64,000 nucleotides of DNA from Celeribacter neptunius (GTDB lineage Bacteria > Pseudomonadota > Alphaproteobacteria > Rhodobacterales > Rhodobacteraceae). The notes under the pieces were generated by a model. That model saw only the letters and a program-made list of their open reading frames with translations, did not search any database and was not told the DNA's origin. This document shows positions 34,979 through 45,642 of the stretch, one piece after another. Position 1 is the first letter of the stretch. Each line of letters begins with the position of its first letter. The stretch lies in assembly GCF_900113955.1 (NCBI RefSeq), contig NZ_FORH01000007.1, positions 1-64,000 on the forward strand, in the 5' to 3' direction. The position numbers were made by a program, and so were the translations under genes.

Positions 34979-35915
34979 CGCCGCTCTCCGTGGTGTCGGG
35001 AGCGGCATCAGCTCCGGCCTCCGCCGCGTCGCTTTCGATCGCCATGGCCGCCGGATGTTCCGGCAGGATCAGGGCCCCCGGATCGGTGATCTGTTCGCTC
35101 ACATGGGTGCGCAGCACGCGCAGGTAATCGAGGCGCTCGTAATCTGCTGACAGGATCACCCGCAGGCGGCGGTCTGGGCTTTTCGCCACTTGCCCGATCA
35201 ACAGACCCGGCGGGAAGACCCCGCCATCGCCGGAGGATACCACCCGGTCGCCGGGGCGGACAAGTTCCGGGGTCTCGATGAAATCGAGCGAGGGACGGGT
35301 GGAATTGTCGCCCGACAGGATGGCGCGCTGGCCCGAGGGCTGGATGGTCACCGGCAGGCGCGAATTGCTGTCGGTCAAAAGAATCACCCGTGCGGTGTTC
35401 TGGCCGACGCCGGAAATGCGCCCGACGAGACCGATCCCGTCCATCGTCGCCCAGCCGTCCATGATGCCGTCGCGGGCGCCGACATTCAAAAGCACGGATT
35501 GCCGAAACGGCGAGCCGCTGTCGGCCATCACCACGCCGGTGACATAGGTGTATTTCGGATCGATCCGCACCTTGTTCAGATCCAGCAGCTTGGCATTCTT
35601 CTGCTCGAGCTGCAGCGCCGCCTCTTTCCAGGCCTGCATCTGGCGAAGCTCGTTCCTGAGTTCCTGGTTCTGGTCGTAAAGCCGTTGATAGCTTTGAAAA
35701 TTCTCGATCATGCCAATGGTCTTGGTGACCGGCACCAGAGCCCATTCCATCGAGGGAACAACCTTGTCGACAAGATTTGCGCGGAGCCGTTCGACCCGCG
35801 GGCTGTCGATGCGCCAGAGGATGAACAGACCGGTGAGACACAGAAGCAGGATGCCGATCAGCAAACGCCGGATCGGGCGGACATAGGTCTCCGCATTTCC
35901 CCTGTCTTTGGCCAC
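34971..35915 (-). CDS. mreC: Rod shape-determining protein MreC
   Basis: This 314-residue membrane-anchored periplasmic scaffold has one N-terminal helix (LLIGILLLCLTGLFILW), a coiled coil (residues ~70-110), and the two beta domains typical of MreC (VTGVVMADSGSPFRQSVLLN, DGWATMDGIGLVGRISGVG, RVVSSGDGGVFPPGLLIGQV). An acidic Ala-rich tail follows. It links MreB and PBP2/RodA. It is 73 bp downstream of mreB. Confidence 0.95.
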   Translation of the reverse strand: MAKDRGNAETYVRPIRRLLIGILLLCLTGLFILWRIDSPRVERLRANLVDKVVPSMEWALVPVTKTIGMIENFQSYQRLYDQNQELRNELRQMQAWKEAALQLEQKNAKLLDLNKVRIDPKYTYVTGVVMADSGSPFRQSVLLNVGARDGIMDGWATMDGIGLVGRISGVGQNTARVILLTDSNSRLPVTIQPSGQRAILSGDNSTRPSLDFIETPELVRPGDRVVSSGDGGVFPPGLLIGQVAKSPDRRLRVILSADYERLDYLRVLRTHVSEQITDPGALILPEHPAAMAIESDAAEAGADAAPDTTESGDG

Positions 35916-35988
35916 GGTGTCCTCCGGTCAGGCCGTCTGATAACCTGCCAGACGGCCCGCATGGGGCGCGCCACTCGGGCGCCGGCCC

Positions 35989-37347
<1,359 letters not shown>

Positions 37348-38925
37348 TTACACGGAATCCGTGTATTTCACGGTCTTCACATCCGAGTCCGGCGCCGATT
37401 TTTCGCGCCGCACCAACAGCCGGTTCAGCGCGTTGACATAGGCCTTGGCAGAGGCCACGACCGTGTCGGTGTCGGAGCTCTGACCGGTGACGATCTTGCC
37501 ATCTTCCTCGAGGCGAACGGAGACGGTGGCCTGGGCATCGGTGCCCTCGGTCACGGCATGGACCTGATAGAGCTGCAGCCGCGCGGTGGTCGGGAAGATC
37601 GATTTGATCGCCCGGAAAGTGGCATCCACCGGACCGTCGCCCTGACAGGTTTCCTGTTTCTCCTCGCCGTCGACTTCGAGGATCAGATCGGCAGACTGCG
37701 GTGCTTCGGTGCCGCAGATCACCCGCAGGAATTTGACCTTGATACGTTCGTTCTGCTCGGCGGCGCCGGCATCGCGCAACAGCGCCACCAGGTCGTCGTC
37801 AAAGACCTCTTTCTTGCGGTCGGCGAGATCCTTGAAGCGGACGAAGACGTCCTTGAGCTGGTTGTCGGCCATGGGATAGCCCATGTCGTCGAGCTTGGCG
37901 CGCAGCGCCGCCCGGCCGGAATGCTTGCCCAGGGGCAGCGAGGTGCCCGACAGACCGACGTCCTGCGGCCGCATGATCTCGAAGGTTTCCTTGTTCTTCA
38001 GCATGCCGTCCTGGTGGATGCCGCTTTCGTGGGCAAAGGCGTTCTTGCCGACGATGGCCTTGTTGAACTGTACCGGGAAGCCGGAGACCTGCGCCACGCG
38101 GCGCGAGATGTTCATGATCTTGGTGGTGTCGACGCCGGTGGTGTAGGGCATGATGTCGTGGCGGACCTTCAAGGCCATCACCACCTCTTCCAGCGCGGTG
38201 TTGCCGGCGCGTTCGCCCAGCCCGTTGATCGTGCATTCGATCTGACGGGCGCCCGCCTCGACCGCGGCCAGAGCGTTGGCCGTGGCCATGCCCAGATCGT
38301 TGTGACAATGGGTGGCAAAGACGATCTCATCGGCGCCCGGCACGCGTTCCAGCAGCATGCGGATGATATCGGCGCTTTCGCGCGGCGTCGTGTAACCCAC
38401 GGTGTCGGGGATGTTGATCGTGGTGGCGCCGGCCTTGATCGCGATCTCGACGACGCGGCAGAGGTAATCATGCTCGGTGCGGATCGCATCCATCGGCGAC
38501 CACTGCACATTGTCCGTCAGGTTGCGGGCGTGGGTCACGGTCTCATGGATCTGGTCGGCCATCTCATCCATCGACAGCGCGGTGATCTCGCGGTGCAGCG
38601 GCGAGGTGCCGATGAAGGTGTGGATGCGCGGGCGGGCGGCGAATTTCACCGCTTCCATGCAGCGGTCGATGTCGCGGGTGCTGGCGCGTGCCAGACCGCA
38701 GATCACCGAATTCTTGGAATTCTTGGCAATGTCGCGGACCGCTTCGAAATCGCCCTCGGAGGCGATCGGGAACCCGGCCTCGATGATGTCGACGCCCATC
38801 TCGTCGAGCAGGGCGGCAATCTCGAGCTTTTCGTCATGGCTCATGGTGGCGCCCGGGCTCTGTTCGCCGTCGCGCAGGGTCGTATCGAAAATCAGGACCC
38901 GGTCCTGTTTGGCTGTCTCGGTCAT
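37348..38925 (-). CDS. leuA: 2-isopropylmalate synthase
   Basis: This 525-residue cytosolic enzyme condenses acetyl-CoA with 2-oxoisovalerate, the first step of leucine synthesis. Motifs include the metal/substrate loop FDTTLRDGEQSPG, HCHNDLGMATANALAAVEAG and GLGERAGNTALEEV. The C-terminal LeuA regulatory domain (residues ~390-525) that senses leucine is present. A leucine-rich leader peptide and hairpin lie upstream (39019-39117), so expression is probably tuned by charged tRNA-Leu as well as by feedback on the enzyme. Confidence 0.97.
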   Translation of the reverse strand: MTETAKQDRVLIFDTTLRDGEQSPGATMSHDEKLEIAALLDEMGVDIIEAGFPIASEGDFEAVRDIAKNSKNSVICGLARASTRDIDRCMEAVKFAARPRIHTFIGTSPLHREITALSMDEMADQIHETVTHARNLTDNVQWSPMDAIRTEHDYLCRVVEIAIKAGATTINIPDTVGYTTPRESADIIRMLLERVPGADEIVFATHCHNDLGMATANALAAVEAGARQIECTINGLGERAGNTALEEVVMALKVRHDIMPYTTGVDTTKIMNISRRVAQVSGFPVQFNKAIVGKNAFAHESGIHQDGMLKNKETFEIMRPQDVGLSGTSLPLGKHSGRAALRAKLDDMGYPMADNQLKDVFVRFKDLADRKKEVFDDDLVALLRDAGAAEQNERIKVKFLRVICGTEAPQSADLILEVDGEEKQETCQGDGPVDATFRAIKSIFPTTARLQLYQVHAVTEGTDAQATVSVRLEEDGKIVTGQSSDTDTVVASAKAYVNALNRLLVRREKSAPDSDVKTVKYTDSV

Positions 38926-38988
38926 TTTGAAATCTCTCTTGGTGTTCTTAGCGGTTGTGTCTGCTGCGGTTTGATTCGGCGCATGCGG

Positions 38989-39024
38989 TCACCTCTGAGC
39001 CTCGCGCCGACGGCACGCTCAGAG
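38989..39024 (-). promoter_or_regulatory. Hairpin in the leuA leader (candidate attenuator)
   Basis: CCTCTGAGC and GCTCAGAGG (about 38992-39000 and 39018-39026 on the plus strand) form a 9-bp stem immediately overlapping the stop of the leader peptide. Ribosome stalling at the Leu codons would change its pairing. No T-run follows it, so it may be an antiterminator or pause stem and not the terminator itself. Confidence 0.45.
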
Positions 39025-39117
39025 GCAGCTAAGAAGGAGGAGGCCATGACGAAGCGGCGCAGCGTGCTGCGCGGGCTGGGCAGGAAAGGCTGCCGGAATA
39101 TGAGCCTTGGTCGTCAT
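39019..39117 (-). CDS. leuA leader peptide (Leu-rich, 32 codons)
   Basis: A 32-codon open frame from ATG 39115-39117 to TGA 39019-39021 begins MTTKAHIPAA and ends RHGLLLLSCL. Four Leu codons run in a row (CTC CTC CTT CTT) and a fifth sits two codons later, next to the stop. It is on the leuA strand, with its stop ~93 bp before the leuA start, and a 9-bp stem overlaps its end. This is the standard layout of transcription attenuation by leucine starvation. No strong ribosome site is visible before it. Confidence 0.65.
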   Translation of the reverse strand: MTTKAHIPAAFPAQPAQHAAPLRHGLLLLSCL

Positions 39118-39215
39118 GGTGACGGAATATACTCTCTCGAACGGTGTTGAAAACCCCAAATCTCGGGCCAGGGCAGCTTTCTTGCCCCTTGCGTCATGTC
39201 ACCACGTTGATTTTT

Positions 39216-39256
39216 GAATGCCATTATATTCACGAATGTGCATGCATTTGTATGCA
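39216..39256 (+). promoter_or_regulatory. Palindromic sites upstream of sqr
   Basis: GAAT-N8-ATTC (39216-39231) overlaps ATTC-N2-GAAT, and TGCAT-N8-ATGCA (39239-39256) follows. All lie in an AT-rich stretch 120-160 bp before the sqr start. They are candidate operators. A sulfide-responsive ArsR-type repressor (SqrR/BigR family) regulates sqr in related bacteria, but these sites are not an exact match to a motif I can vouch for. Confidence 0.35.
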
Positions 39257-39374
39257 AAGTCCGAAACGATCAAAATCAAATCGTTACTCGGAAAGCTGTG
39301 CTATGATCCGCGGAGGAGAGCTCGTGTTGGCGAATGCTCCAACGGAAGCGGGACAATTTTGAAGGGAGAAGACT

Positions 39375-40646
39375 ATGGCGCATATCGTTGTGCTCGGTGC
39401 CGGGCTCGGGGGAACCATTCAGGCATATGAGCTGAAGGATACGGTCGGCAAAGACGACAAGATTACGGTGATTTCCAACAAAAGCTATTTCCAGTTCACG
39501 CCGTCGAACCCCTGGGCCGGGGTTGGCTGGCGCAAGCAGGACGATCTGACCATCGAGCTCGAGCCGGTGATGAAGCGGCGCGGTATCGATTTCATCTGTG
39601 ATGGCGCGGTGAAGCTGGAGCCCGCCGAGAACAAGATCACCTTGGAATCGGGGCGCGAGGTCACCTACGATTATCTGGTGCTGGCCACCGGGCCGGATCT
39701 GGCCTTTGACGAGATCGAAGGCTTCGGTCCCGACAAATTCACCCATTCGGTCTGCCATGTCGAACATGCCGCCGTCTCGGGCGATAAATGGGAAGAGTTC
39801 TGCGCCAATCCCGGCCCGATCGTGGTCGGCGCGGTGCATGGGGCATCCTGTTTCGGTCCGGCCTATGAATATGCCATGACCATCGATACCGACCTGCGGC
39901 GGCGCAAGATCCGCGATCAGGTGCCGATGACCTTTGTCACGCCGGAACCTTATATCGGCCATCTCGGCCTCGGCGGTGTGGGGGATACCAAGGGCATGCT
40001 CGAGAGCATCATGCGCGAGCGGTCCATTCGCTGGATCACCAATGCCAAGACCAATAAGTTCGAAGAGGGCAAGATCTTTGTCACCGAACATGACGAGGAC
40101 GGCAATCCGAAGAAGGATCACGAGATCCCCTTCGCCTATTCCATGCTTTTGCCGGCCTTCCGCGGTATTCCGGCCCTGATGGGGATCGAAGGTCTGGTGA
40201 ACCCGCGCGGCTTTGTCATCGTCGATGAGTTTCAGCGCAACCCGACCTATCCCAACATCTTCGGTATCGGCGTCTGTATCGCCATCGCGCCGAAAGAACC
40301 CACCGTGGTGCCGACCGGCGTGCCGAAAACCGGTTTCATGATCGAGAGCATGGTGACCGCGACCGCGCATAACATCCCGCTGATCATGAAGGGCGAAGAG
40401 CCCAAGGAGCTGGCGACCTGGAACGCGCTCTGCCTTGCGGACTTCGGCGATGGCGGTGCCGCCTTCCTCGCCATGCCGCAGAACCCACCGCGCAACGTCA
40501 ACTGGGCGGGCCATGGCAAATGGGTGCATTGGGCCAAGCTCGGCTTTGAATGGTACTTCATGCGCAAGGTGAAAAAAGGCGTTTCCGAGCCGTTCTACGA
40601 GCGCATGGTCATGAAAATGATGAAGGTGAACAAGCTCAAGGGCTGA
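39375..40646 (+). CDS. sqr: Sulfide:quinone oxidoreductase (type I)
   Basis: This 423-residue membrane-associated flavoprotein oxidises sulfide and reduces quinone. The N-terminal FAD motif is VVLGAGLGGTIQAYEL. The three redox cysteines of SQR are all in place: C127 (THSVCHVEHA), C159 (GASCFGPAYEY) and C353 (ALCLADFGDGGAAF). C-terminal amphipathic segments (WVHWAKLGFEWYFMRKVKKG) fit membrane attachment. The N-terminal 130 residues closely resemble Rhodobacter capsulatus Sqr as I know it. AGGGAGAA precedes the ATG. It is monocistronic and ends at a clear terminator. Confidence 0.93.
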   Translation: MAHIVVLGAGLGGTIQAYELKDTVGKDDKITVISNKSYFQFTPSNPWAGVGWRKQDDLTIELEPVMKRRGIDFICDGAVKLEPAENKITLESGREVTYDYLVLATGPDLAFDEIEGFGPDKFTHSVCHVEHAAVSGDKWEEFCANPGPIVVGAVHGASCFGPAYEYAMTIDTDLRRRKIRDQVPMTFVTPEPYIGHLGLGGVGDTKGMLESIMRERSIRWITNAKTNKFEEGKIFVTEHDEDGNPKKDHEIPFAYSMLLPAFRGIPALMGIEGLVNPRGFVIVDEFQRNPTYPNIFGIGVCIAIAPKEPTVVPTGVPKTGFMIESMVTATAHNIPLIMKGEEPKELATWNALCLADFGDGGAAFLAMPQNPPRNVNWAGHGKWVHWAKLGFEWYFMRKVKKGVSEPFYERMVMKMMKVNKLKG

Positions 40647-40666
40647 GGGGCATCGCAGCGTATAGG

Positions 40667-40696
40667 AAAGGGCGGTCCAAAGCGGGCCGCCCTTTT
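40667..40696 (+). terminator. Rho-independent terminator after sqr
   Basis: The stem AAAGGGCGG/CCGCCCTTT (40667-40675 and 40687-40695) has an 11-nt loop and ends in TTTT. Confidence 0.8.
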
Positions 40697-40739
40697 GCTT
40701 GGTGGTGAGGTCACGAAGGGGAGTGGTGAGTTTGAGGCC

Positions 40740-40985
40740 TTAGGGGGCATTGGGGACTTCGTGCGACCGCCCGGAATAGCAACGCAGTTGCCCGGGCGTG
40801 CGCCGGACCGTCCCGGCGGTCAGGCGCATTTGTGGCAGCACGCAACGTTCTGATCTTTTCCGGATTTGGCAGGCATAAAGCGCAACGTTCAGTCGTTGCA
40901 GCGCCAGCCCACGGTCCGGCGCACGCCCTCACGTCAGTCCGGTGACCAATGTCCGCTCCGTCCCCCAAAGCGGACATCCCTCACC
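40740..40985. repeat. Copy B of a diverged intergenic repeat
   Basis: CGGATTTGGC at 40861-40870 and CTCCGTCCC at 40956-40964 recur with the same 86-bp spacing as at 30209-30312. CAAAG and GACAT follow in both. The block ends 15 bp before the MORN gene stop. No open frame of note. Confidence 0.5.
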
Positions 40986-40991
40986 CGCACC

Positions 40992-42482
40992 TCACTCCGA
41001 TGCCGCAGCAGGCGTTTCCGCTGTGTCATCTGCGGCTTCAGGGGCGGTATCCTCAGACACCAGCGCACCATCGACCCACTCGCCCGACACCACCTTGCCA
41101 TCGGCATAGGTGATCGTGCCGTGACCGTTGGACTTGCCGGCGACGAACATGCCTTCGTAGCTGTCGCCATTGGCATAGGTTGCCTTGCCCTGTCCCTGGA
41201 TCTCGCCGTCTTTCCATTCGCCGGTATAGGAAAAGCCCGAGGCCATGTGGATCGTGCCCACGCCGTCGCGCTTGCCGGCGACATAATCGCCCTCATAGGT
41301 GGTGCCATCGGCGTAGGAGGCCTTGCCCTTGCCCTGGCGCTGGCCATCGACCCAGTCGCCATCGTAGACGAACCCATCGGTATAGGTCATCTTGCCGCGC
41401 CCGTGGTTCTGGGCGTTCTTGAACTCGCCCTCATAGATGAGCCCGTTGGCATAGCGCGCCACGCCGGTGCCGTCGATCACGCCATATTTCCATTCGCCGT
41501 CATAGGTGGTGCCATTGGGGTAGGTGATCTTGCCCGTGCCATGGGACAGGTCGTCGAGGAATTCACCCACATAGACGGAGCCATCGGGATAGGTCACCTG
41601 ACCTTGCCCCTCGATCCGTCCGTCGACCCATTCGCCCTTGTAGATATAGCCGTCGGAGCCGGTGAAGCTTCCCTCGCCGTGGCGTTTGTCATCGTCAAAG
41701 GCCCCCTCATAAACGTCGCCATTGGCATAGGTCACCTTGCCCATGCCCTGACGTTTGCCACCGACCAGCTCGCCCTCAAAGACATCGCCATTGGGCTGGG
41801 TGATCGTGCCCGCGCCATTGCATTGATTGTCGACCCATTGGCAATCGAGTATGAGCCCCTCTTCGGTGGTCAGGATACCTTGGCCATGGCGCTGATCGCG
41901 GGCCATCTCGCCTTCGTAATGTGCGCCCTCGGGATAGCTGATTGTACCACGGCCTTCCTTGACGCCATTGACCCAGCCGCCTTCATAGACATAGCCCGTC
42001 GGGCTTTCCATCCGGCCCTGGCCATGATGTTTGGCGGCGAGAAATCCGCCCTCGTATTTCACCCCGTTGGCATAGGTGGCGACGCCCGACCCGGTGGCCT
42101 CGCCATCGACCCAGTCGCCCTCATAGGTGCCGCCATCGGCATAGGTGATCTTGCCGAACCCGCTCGGTTTGCCTTTCTCGAAAGCGCCCTCGTAGACCGA
42201 GCCGTCGGTGAAGCGCGCAAGGCCCTGGCCCTTGATCTCGCCCATCACCCATTCGCCGGTATATTCATATCCGTTGGGCAGGCTGTAGGTGCCGACCCCG
42301 TCCTGCAACCCGTCCTTGAACGTGCCCTCGTAGATGCCGCCCTCTTCGAATTGATGGGTTTCGACAGGCCGGTCGTCCTGCGCCAGGGCCATGAGAGGGG
42401 TAAACCCGATCAGGGTCGCCGCGGTGAGCGCGTTGCGCATCCGTGTCACTTGTTTGCGTGTCACTCTGTCAGTTCCATTCAC
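40992..42482 (-). CDS. Periplasmic MORN-repeat protein (19 repeats)
   Basis: This protein of up to 496 residues is built almost wholly of ~23-residue MORN repeats. I count 19 YxGxW/F-type units from IYEGTFKDG to VVSGEWVDG, each followed by a G-x-G-x-x-x-Y/D turn. One unit is degenerate (ILDCQWVDN with a Cys pair). The N-terminus has a signal peptide (MRNALTAATLIGFTPLMALA), so it is exported. The C-terminal tail is acidic and Ala-rich. The start could be ATG 42480-42482 or, more simply for the signal peptide, ATG 42438-42440; neither has a strong ribosome site. Role unknown; MORN arrays bind membranes or proteins. Confidence 0.85.
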   Translation of the reverse strand: MNGTDRVTRKQVTRMRNALTAATLIGFTPLMALAQDDRPVETHQFEEGGIYEGTFKDGLQDGVGTYSLPNGYEYTGEWVMGEIKGQGLARFTDGSVYEGAFEKGKPSGFGKITYADGGTYEGDWVDGEATGSGVATYANGVKYEGGFLAAKHHGQGRMESPTGYVYEGGWVNGVKEGRGTISYPEGAHYEGEMARDQRHGQGILTTEEGLILDCQWVDNQCNGAGTITQPNGDVFEGELVGGKRQGMGKVTYANGDVYEGAFDDDKRHGEGSFTGSDGYIYKGEWVDGRIEGQGQVTYPDGSVYVGEFLDDLSHGTGKITYPNGTTYDGEWKYGVIDGTGVARYANGLIYEGEFKNAQNHGRGKMTYTDGFVYDGDWVDGQRQGKGKASYADGTTYEGDYVAGKRDGVGTIHMASGFSYTGEWKDGEIQGQGKATYANGDSYEGMFVAGKSNGHGTITYADGKVVSGEWVDGALVSEDTAPEAADDTAETPAAASE

Positions 42483-42665
42483 GATATGTCAGTCCCGCCT
42501 TGCAGGCCGGTGCGGCGCACCGGGCAGAGGCTTTGCCCAAAAGGGCAGCGGTCGCTGGCCAGCCTAGGGGGTCACCGCGCGGGCTTCAAATGTTTTTGCC
42601 GTGATCGGCTTTTCCTCGCGTGTCTTTCTGCTAAACCCTGACTCAAGAGTTTAAGGACGCGCGCG

Positions 42666-44324
42666 ATGACCGACCATTTCCGCCTGACACTGGCCCAGCT
42701 CAACCCGACCGTGGGGGCGATTGACGCCAATGCGCAAAAGGTGCGGGACGCCTATGCCGAGGCCAAATCCGCCGGGGCCGATATGATCGCCTTTCCGGAG
42801 CTCTTTCTGATCGGCTATCAGCCGCAGGACCTGGTGATGAAACCGGCGCTGGTGAACATGGCCATGGCCATGGCAGAGGAGCTTGCGGCGATGACGCTCG
42901 ACGGGCCGGCGATCGGCCTCGGCGCGCCGTATTTCTACGGCGATGCGCTCTATAACGGCTATTGGATCTTGGCCGAGGGGCGGGTGAAACAGGTGCTGCG
43001 CAAACATCACCTGCCGAATTACAAGGTCTTCGACGAAAAACGCCTCTTTGCCTCCGGCCCGTTCGAAGGCCCCTATGCCATCGGGCCGCTCCGGATCGGC
43101 TCGCCGATCTGCGAGGATGCCTGGTTCGACGATGTGGCCGAGGCGCAGGTCGAAAGCGGCGCCGAGATCCTTCTGGTGCCCAATGGCTCGCCTTACTACC
43201 GCAACAAGTTCAACACCCGTCTGACCCATATGGTGTCGCGTGTGGTCGAAAACGATGTGCCGCTGGTCTATCTCAACATGGTCGGCGGTCAGGACGATCA
43301 GGTGTTCGACGGTGGCTCCTTCGTGCTCAATCGCCATGGCAAGCCGGCGCACACCCTGCCGGCCTTCGACGCTTGTCTGCGCCATGTGGATTTCGAGAAA
43401 CGCGACGGGCGCTGGTGGGCGCTCGATGGCGAGATCACCCATCAGCCCGATGAATGGGAACAGGATTACCGCGCCATGGTCGAGAGCCTGCGCGATTACC
43501 TCGGCAAGACCGGATTCAAAAGCGTGGTTCTGGGCCTGTCGGGCGGCATCGATTCGGCCATTGTGGCGACGATCGCCACCGACGCGCTGGGCGCCGAGAA
43601 CGTCCATTGCGTGATGCTGCCGTCGGAGTACACCTCGGAAGGCTCGCTCGAAGACGCGAAGGACATCGCCAACCGGCTGGGGTGTCGCTACGATTTCGTG
43701 CCGATTTCCCAAGGCCGCGATGCGATCACCGAAACGCTGGCGCCGATCTTCGGCGATCTGCCATTCGATACGACCGAGGAGAATATCCAGTCGCGTCTGC
43801 GCGGCCTGCTGCTGATGGCGCTGTCGAACAAGTTCGGCTCGATGCTCTTGACCACCGGCAACAAATCCGAGGTCGCGGTGGGCTATTGCACCATCTATGG
43901 CGACATGAACGGCGGCTATAACCCGATCAAGGATCTCTACAAGACCCGGGTGTTCGAGCAATGCCGCTGGCGCAACGCCAACCACCGTGACTGGATGAAG
44001 GGGCCCGAGGGCGAGGTCATCCCGGTCTCGATCATCGACAAGCCGCCCTCGGCCGAGCTGCGCCCGGATCAGAAGGACGAGGACAGCCTGCCGCCCTATG
44101 AGGTCTTGGACGCGATTCTCGAGGGGCTGGTGGATCGTGAGGAAAGCGTGTCCGATCTGGTTGCCGCGGGCTTCGAACGCGCCACGGTGAAGAAGATCGA
44201 GCACCTCTTGTACATCTCCGAATACAAGCGTTTCCAATCGGCGCCGGGGACACGCCTGACGCCGCGGGCCTTCTGGCTCGACCGGCGCTATCCGATCGCC
44301 AGCCGCTGGCGCGATCCCTCCTGA
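42666..44324 (+). CDS. nadE: Glutamine-dependent NAD+ synthetase
   Basis: This 552-residue enzyme makes NAD+ from deamido-NAD+, ATP and glutamine. The N-terminal nitrilase-fold amidase carries the catalytic triad E45 (FPELFLIGYQ), K113 (LRKHHLPNY) and C149 (SPICEDAW). The C-terminal synthetase has the ATP-pyrophosphatase loop LSGGIDSAIV (from residue 291) and LLTTGNKSEVAVGYCTIYGD. Length matches bacterial glutamine-dependent NadE. It is divergent from the MORN gene. Confidence 0.96.
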   Translation: MTDHFRLTLAQLNPTVGAIDANAQKVRDAYAEAKSAGADMIAFPELFLIGYQPQDLVMKPALVNMAMAMAEELAAMTLDGPAIGLGAPYFYGDALYNGYWILAEGRVKQVLRKHHLPNYKVFDEKRLFASGPFEGPYAIGPLRIGSPICEDAWFDDVAEAQVESGAEILLVPNGSPYYRNKFNTRLTHMVSRVVENDVPLVYLNMVGGQDDQVFDGGSFVLNRHGKPAHTLPAFDACLRHVDFEKRDGRWWALDGEITHQPDEWEQDYRAMVESLRDYLGKTGFKSVVLGLSGGIDSAIVATIATDALGAENVHCVMLPSEYTSEGSLEDAKDIANRLGCRYDFVPISQGRDAITETLAPIFGDLPFDTTEENIQSRLRGLLLMALSNKFGSMLLTTGNKSEVAVGYCTIYGDMNGGYNPIKDLYKTRVFEQCRWRNANHRDWMKGPEGEVIPVSIIDKPPSAELRPDQKDEDSLPPYEVLDAILEGLVDREESVSDLVAAGFERATVKKIEHLLYISEYKRFQSAPGTRLTPRAFWLDRRYPIASRWRDPS

Positions 44325-44401
44325 TTTTGCGGGGCTGATCTCTCTTGCGATGAGGCCCGTGGACGGTTAGACAGCGCGCTTTCTGATTAGGAGCGGGCGG
44401 T

Positions 44402-45637
44402 ATGGATCTTACGGTTGGCATTGATTTCGGCACCTCGAATTCCGCGCTGGGTCTCGCGGTCAACGGCAAGCCCTGGCTGGTGGAACTGGAACCCGGCGAA
44501 AAGACCCTGCCGACCGCGGTGTTCTTCGATCCGAAAGGCGCGATGCGGTTGGGGTCGGCGGCCAACCGGGCGCTGATCGATGGTGAAGAGGGCCGCTACA
44601 TGCGGGCGCTGAAATCCGTGCTGGGCACGCCGCTTCTGCGCGAAACCCGGCCGATCGGCGGCAAACGTCAAAGTTTGTTGGATGTCATCGCGCAATTCCT
44701 CGCCACGCTGAAAGCCCGCACCGAGGAACAGATTCGCCAGCCGGTGACCGGCGTGGTCTCCGGCCGTCCGGTGCATTTCCATTCGAAAGATGCCGGGATG
44801 GACGCGCAGGCCGAGCGCGATCTGCGCGAGGCCTATGAAATGGCCGGGTTTTCCCGCATCCGCTTTCTCGCCGAGCCGGAGGCGGCAGCGCTGGCGGCCA
44901 AGGATCTCAAACCCGATGAGATCGGGCTGGTGGTGGACATTGGCGGCGGCACCTCGGATTTCACCCTGTTCCGCAAGATGGGCGGCAAGGTCGAGGTGCT
45001 GGCCTCGCACGGGATCCGTCTGGGCGGCACGCATTTCGACCGCGCCCTGAGCCTCGCGCATGCCATGCCGCTCTTCGGTGCGGGCACGCAATTGCGCCGC
45101 ACTCTGGCGGACGGGCTTCTGCCGATGCCGACCGCCCTGTTCAACGATCTCGCCACCTGGCAGAAGATCCCCTTTCTCTACACCCGCGAAACACTCGCCA
45201 AGGTGCGCGATCTGCACGCCCATGCGGTCGAGCGAGAGAAGCTCGCACGGCTGGTCGAGGTGATCGAGGCCGAGCTCGGTCACGATGTCGCGTTTGCCGT
45301 CGAGGCAGCAAAGATTGGCGCCAATGGCGGTGCCGCGTCGGAGATCGAGCTGTCGCTGGTGGAAAAGGGTCTGTCGGCTGCTCTCACACCGGAAGATCTC
45401 GCCGTGGCACTCGCGGGCTATCAGGCCGAGCTGCGGGACGCGATCAAAGCCACGCTTGAGCTGGCCGGGCTCGCGGATGCGTCGGTGGGGGCGGTGGTCT
45501 ATGTTGGCGGTTCCAGCCTGATGCATGTGGTCGATGCCGCTTGTTCCGCCGAACTGCCACAGGCGCGCGCCATTCGCGAAGAGGCCTTTACCGCCGTGGT
45601 CGACGGGCTGGCGCTGGCCTCGTCCGATGGGGCGTAA
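44402..45637 (+). CDS. yegD: Hsp70-family protein, YegD-like
   Basis: This 411-residue actin-fold ATPase has phosphate loop 1 VGIDFGTSNSALGLAVNG, phosphate 2 [19 protein letters not shown] and adenosine motif VVYVGGSSLMHVVD. It lacks the C-terminal substrate-binding domain of DnaK, as is normal for YegD. A chaperone-like role is assumed, but the client is unknown. It follows nadE on the same strand by 78 bp and is convergent with the PfkB-type kinase gene. Confidence 0.88.
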   Translation: MDLTVGIDFGTSNSALGLAVNGKPWLVELEPGEKTLPTAVFFDPKGAMRLGSAANRALIDGEEGRYMRALKSVLGTPLLRETRPIGGKRQSLLDVIAQFLATLKARTEEQIRQPVTGVVSGRPVHFHSKDAGMDAQAERDLREAYEMAGFSRIRFLAEPEAAALAAKDLKPDEIGLVVDIGGGTSDFTLFRKMGGKVEVLASHGIRLGGTHFDRALSLAHAMPLFGAGTQLRRTLADGLLPMPTALFNDLATWQKIPFLYTRETLAKVRDLHAHAVEREKLARLVEVIEAELGHDVAFAVEAAKIGANGGAASEIELSLVEKGLSAALTPEDLAVALAGYQAELRDAIKATLELAGLADASVGAVVYVGGSSLMHVVDAACSAELPQARAIREEAFTAVVDGLALASSDGA

Positions 45638-45642
45638 ACAGC

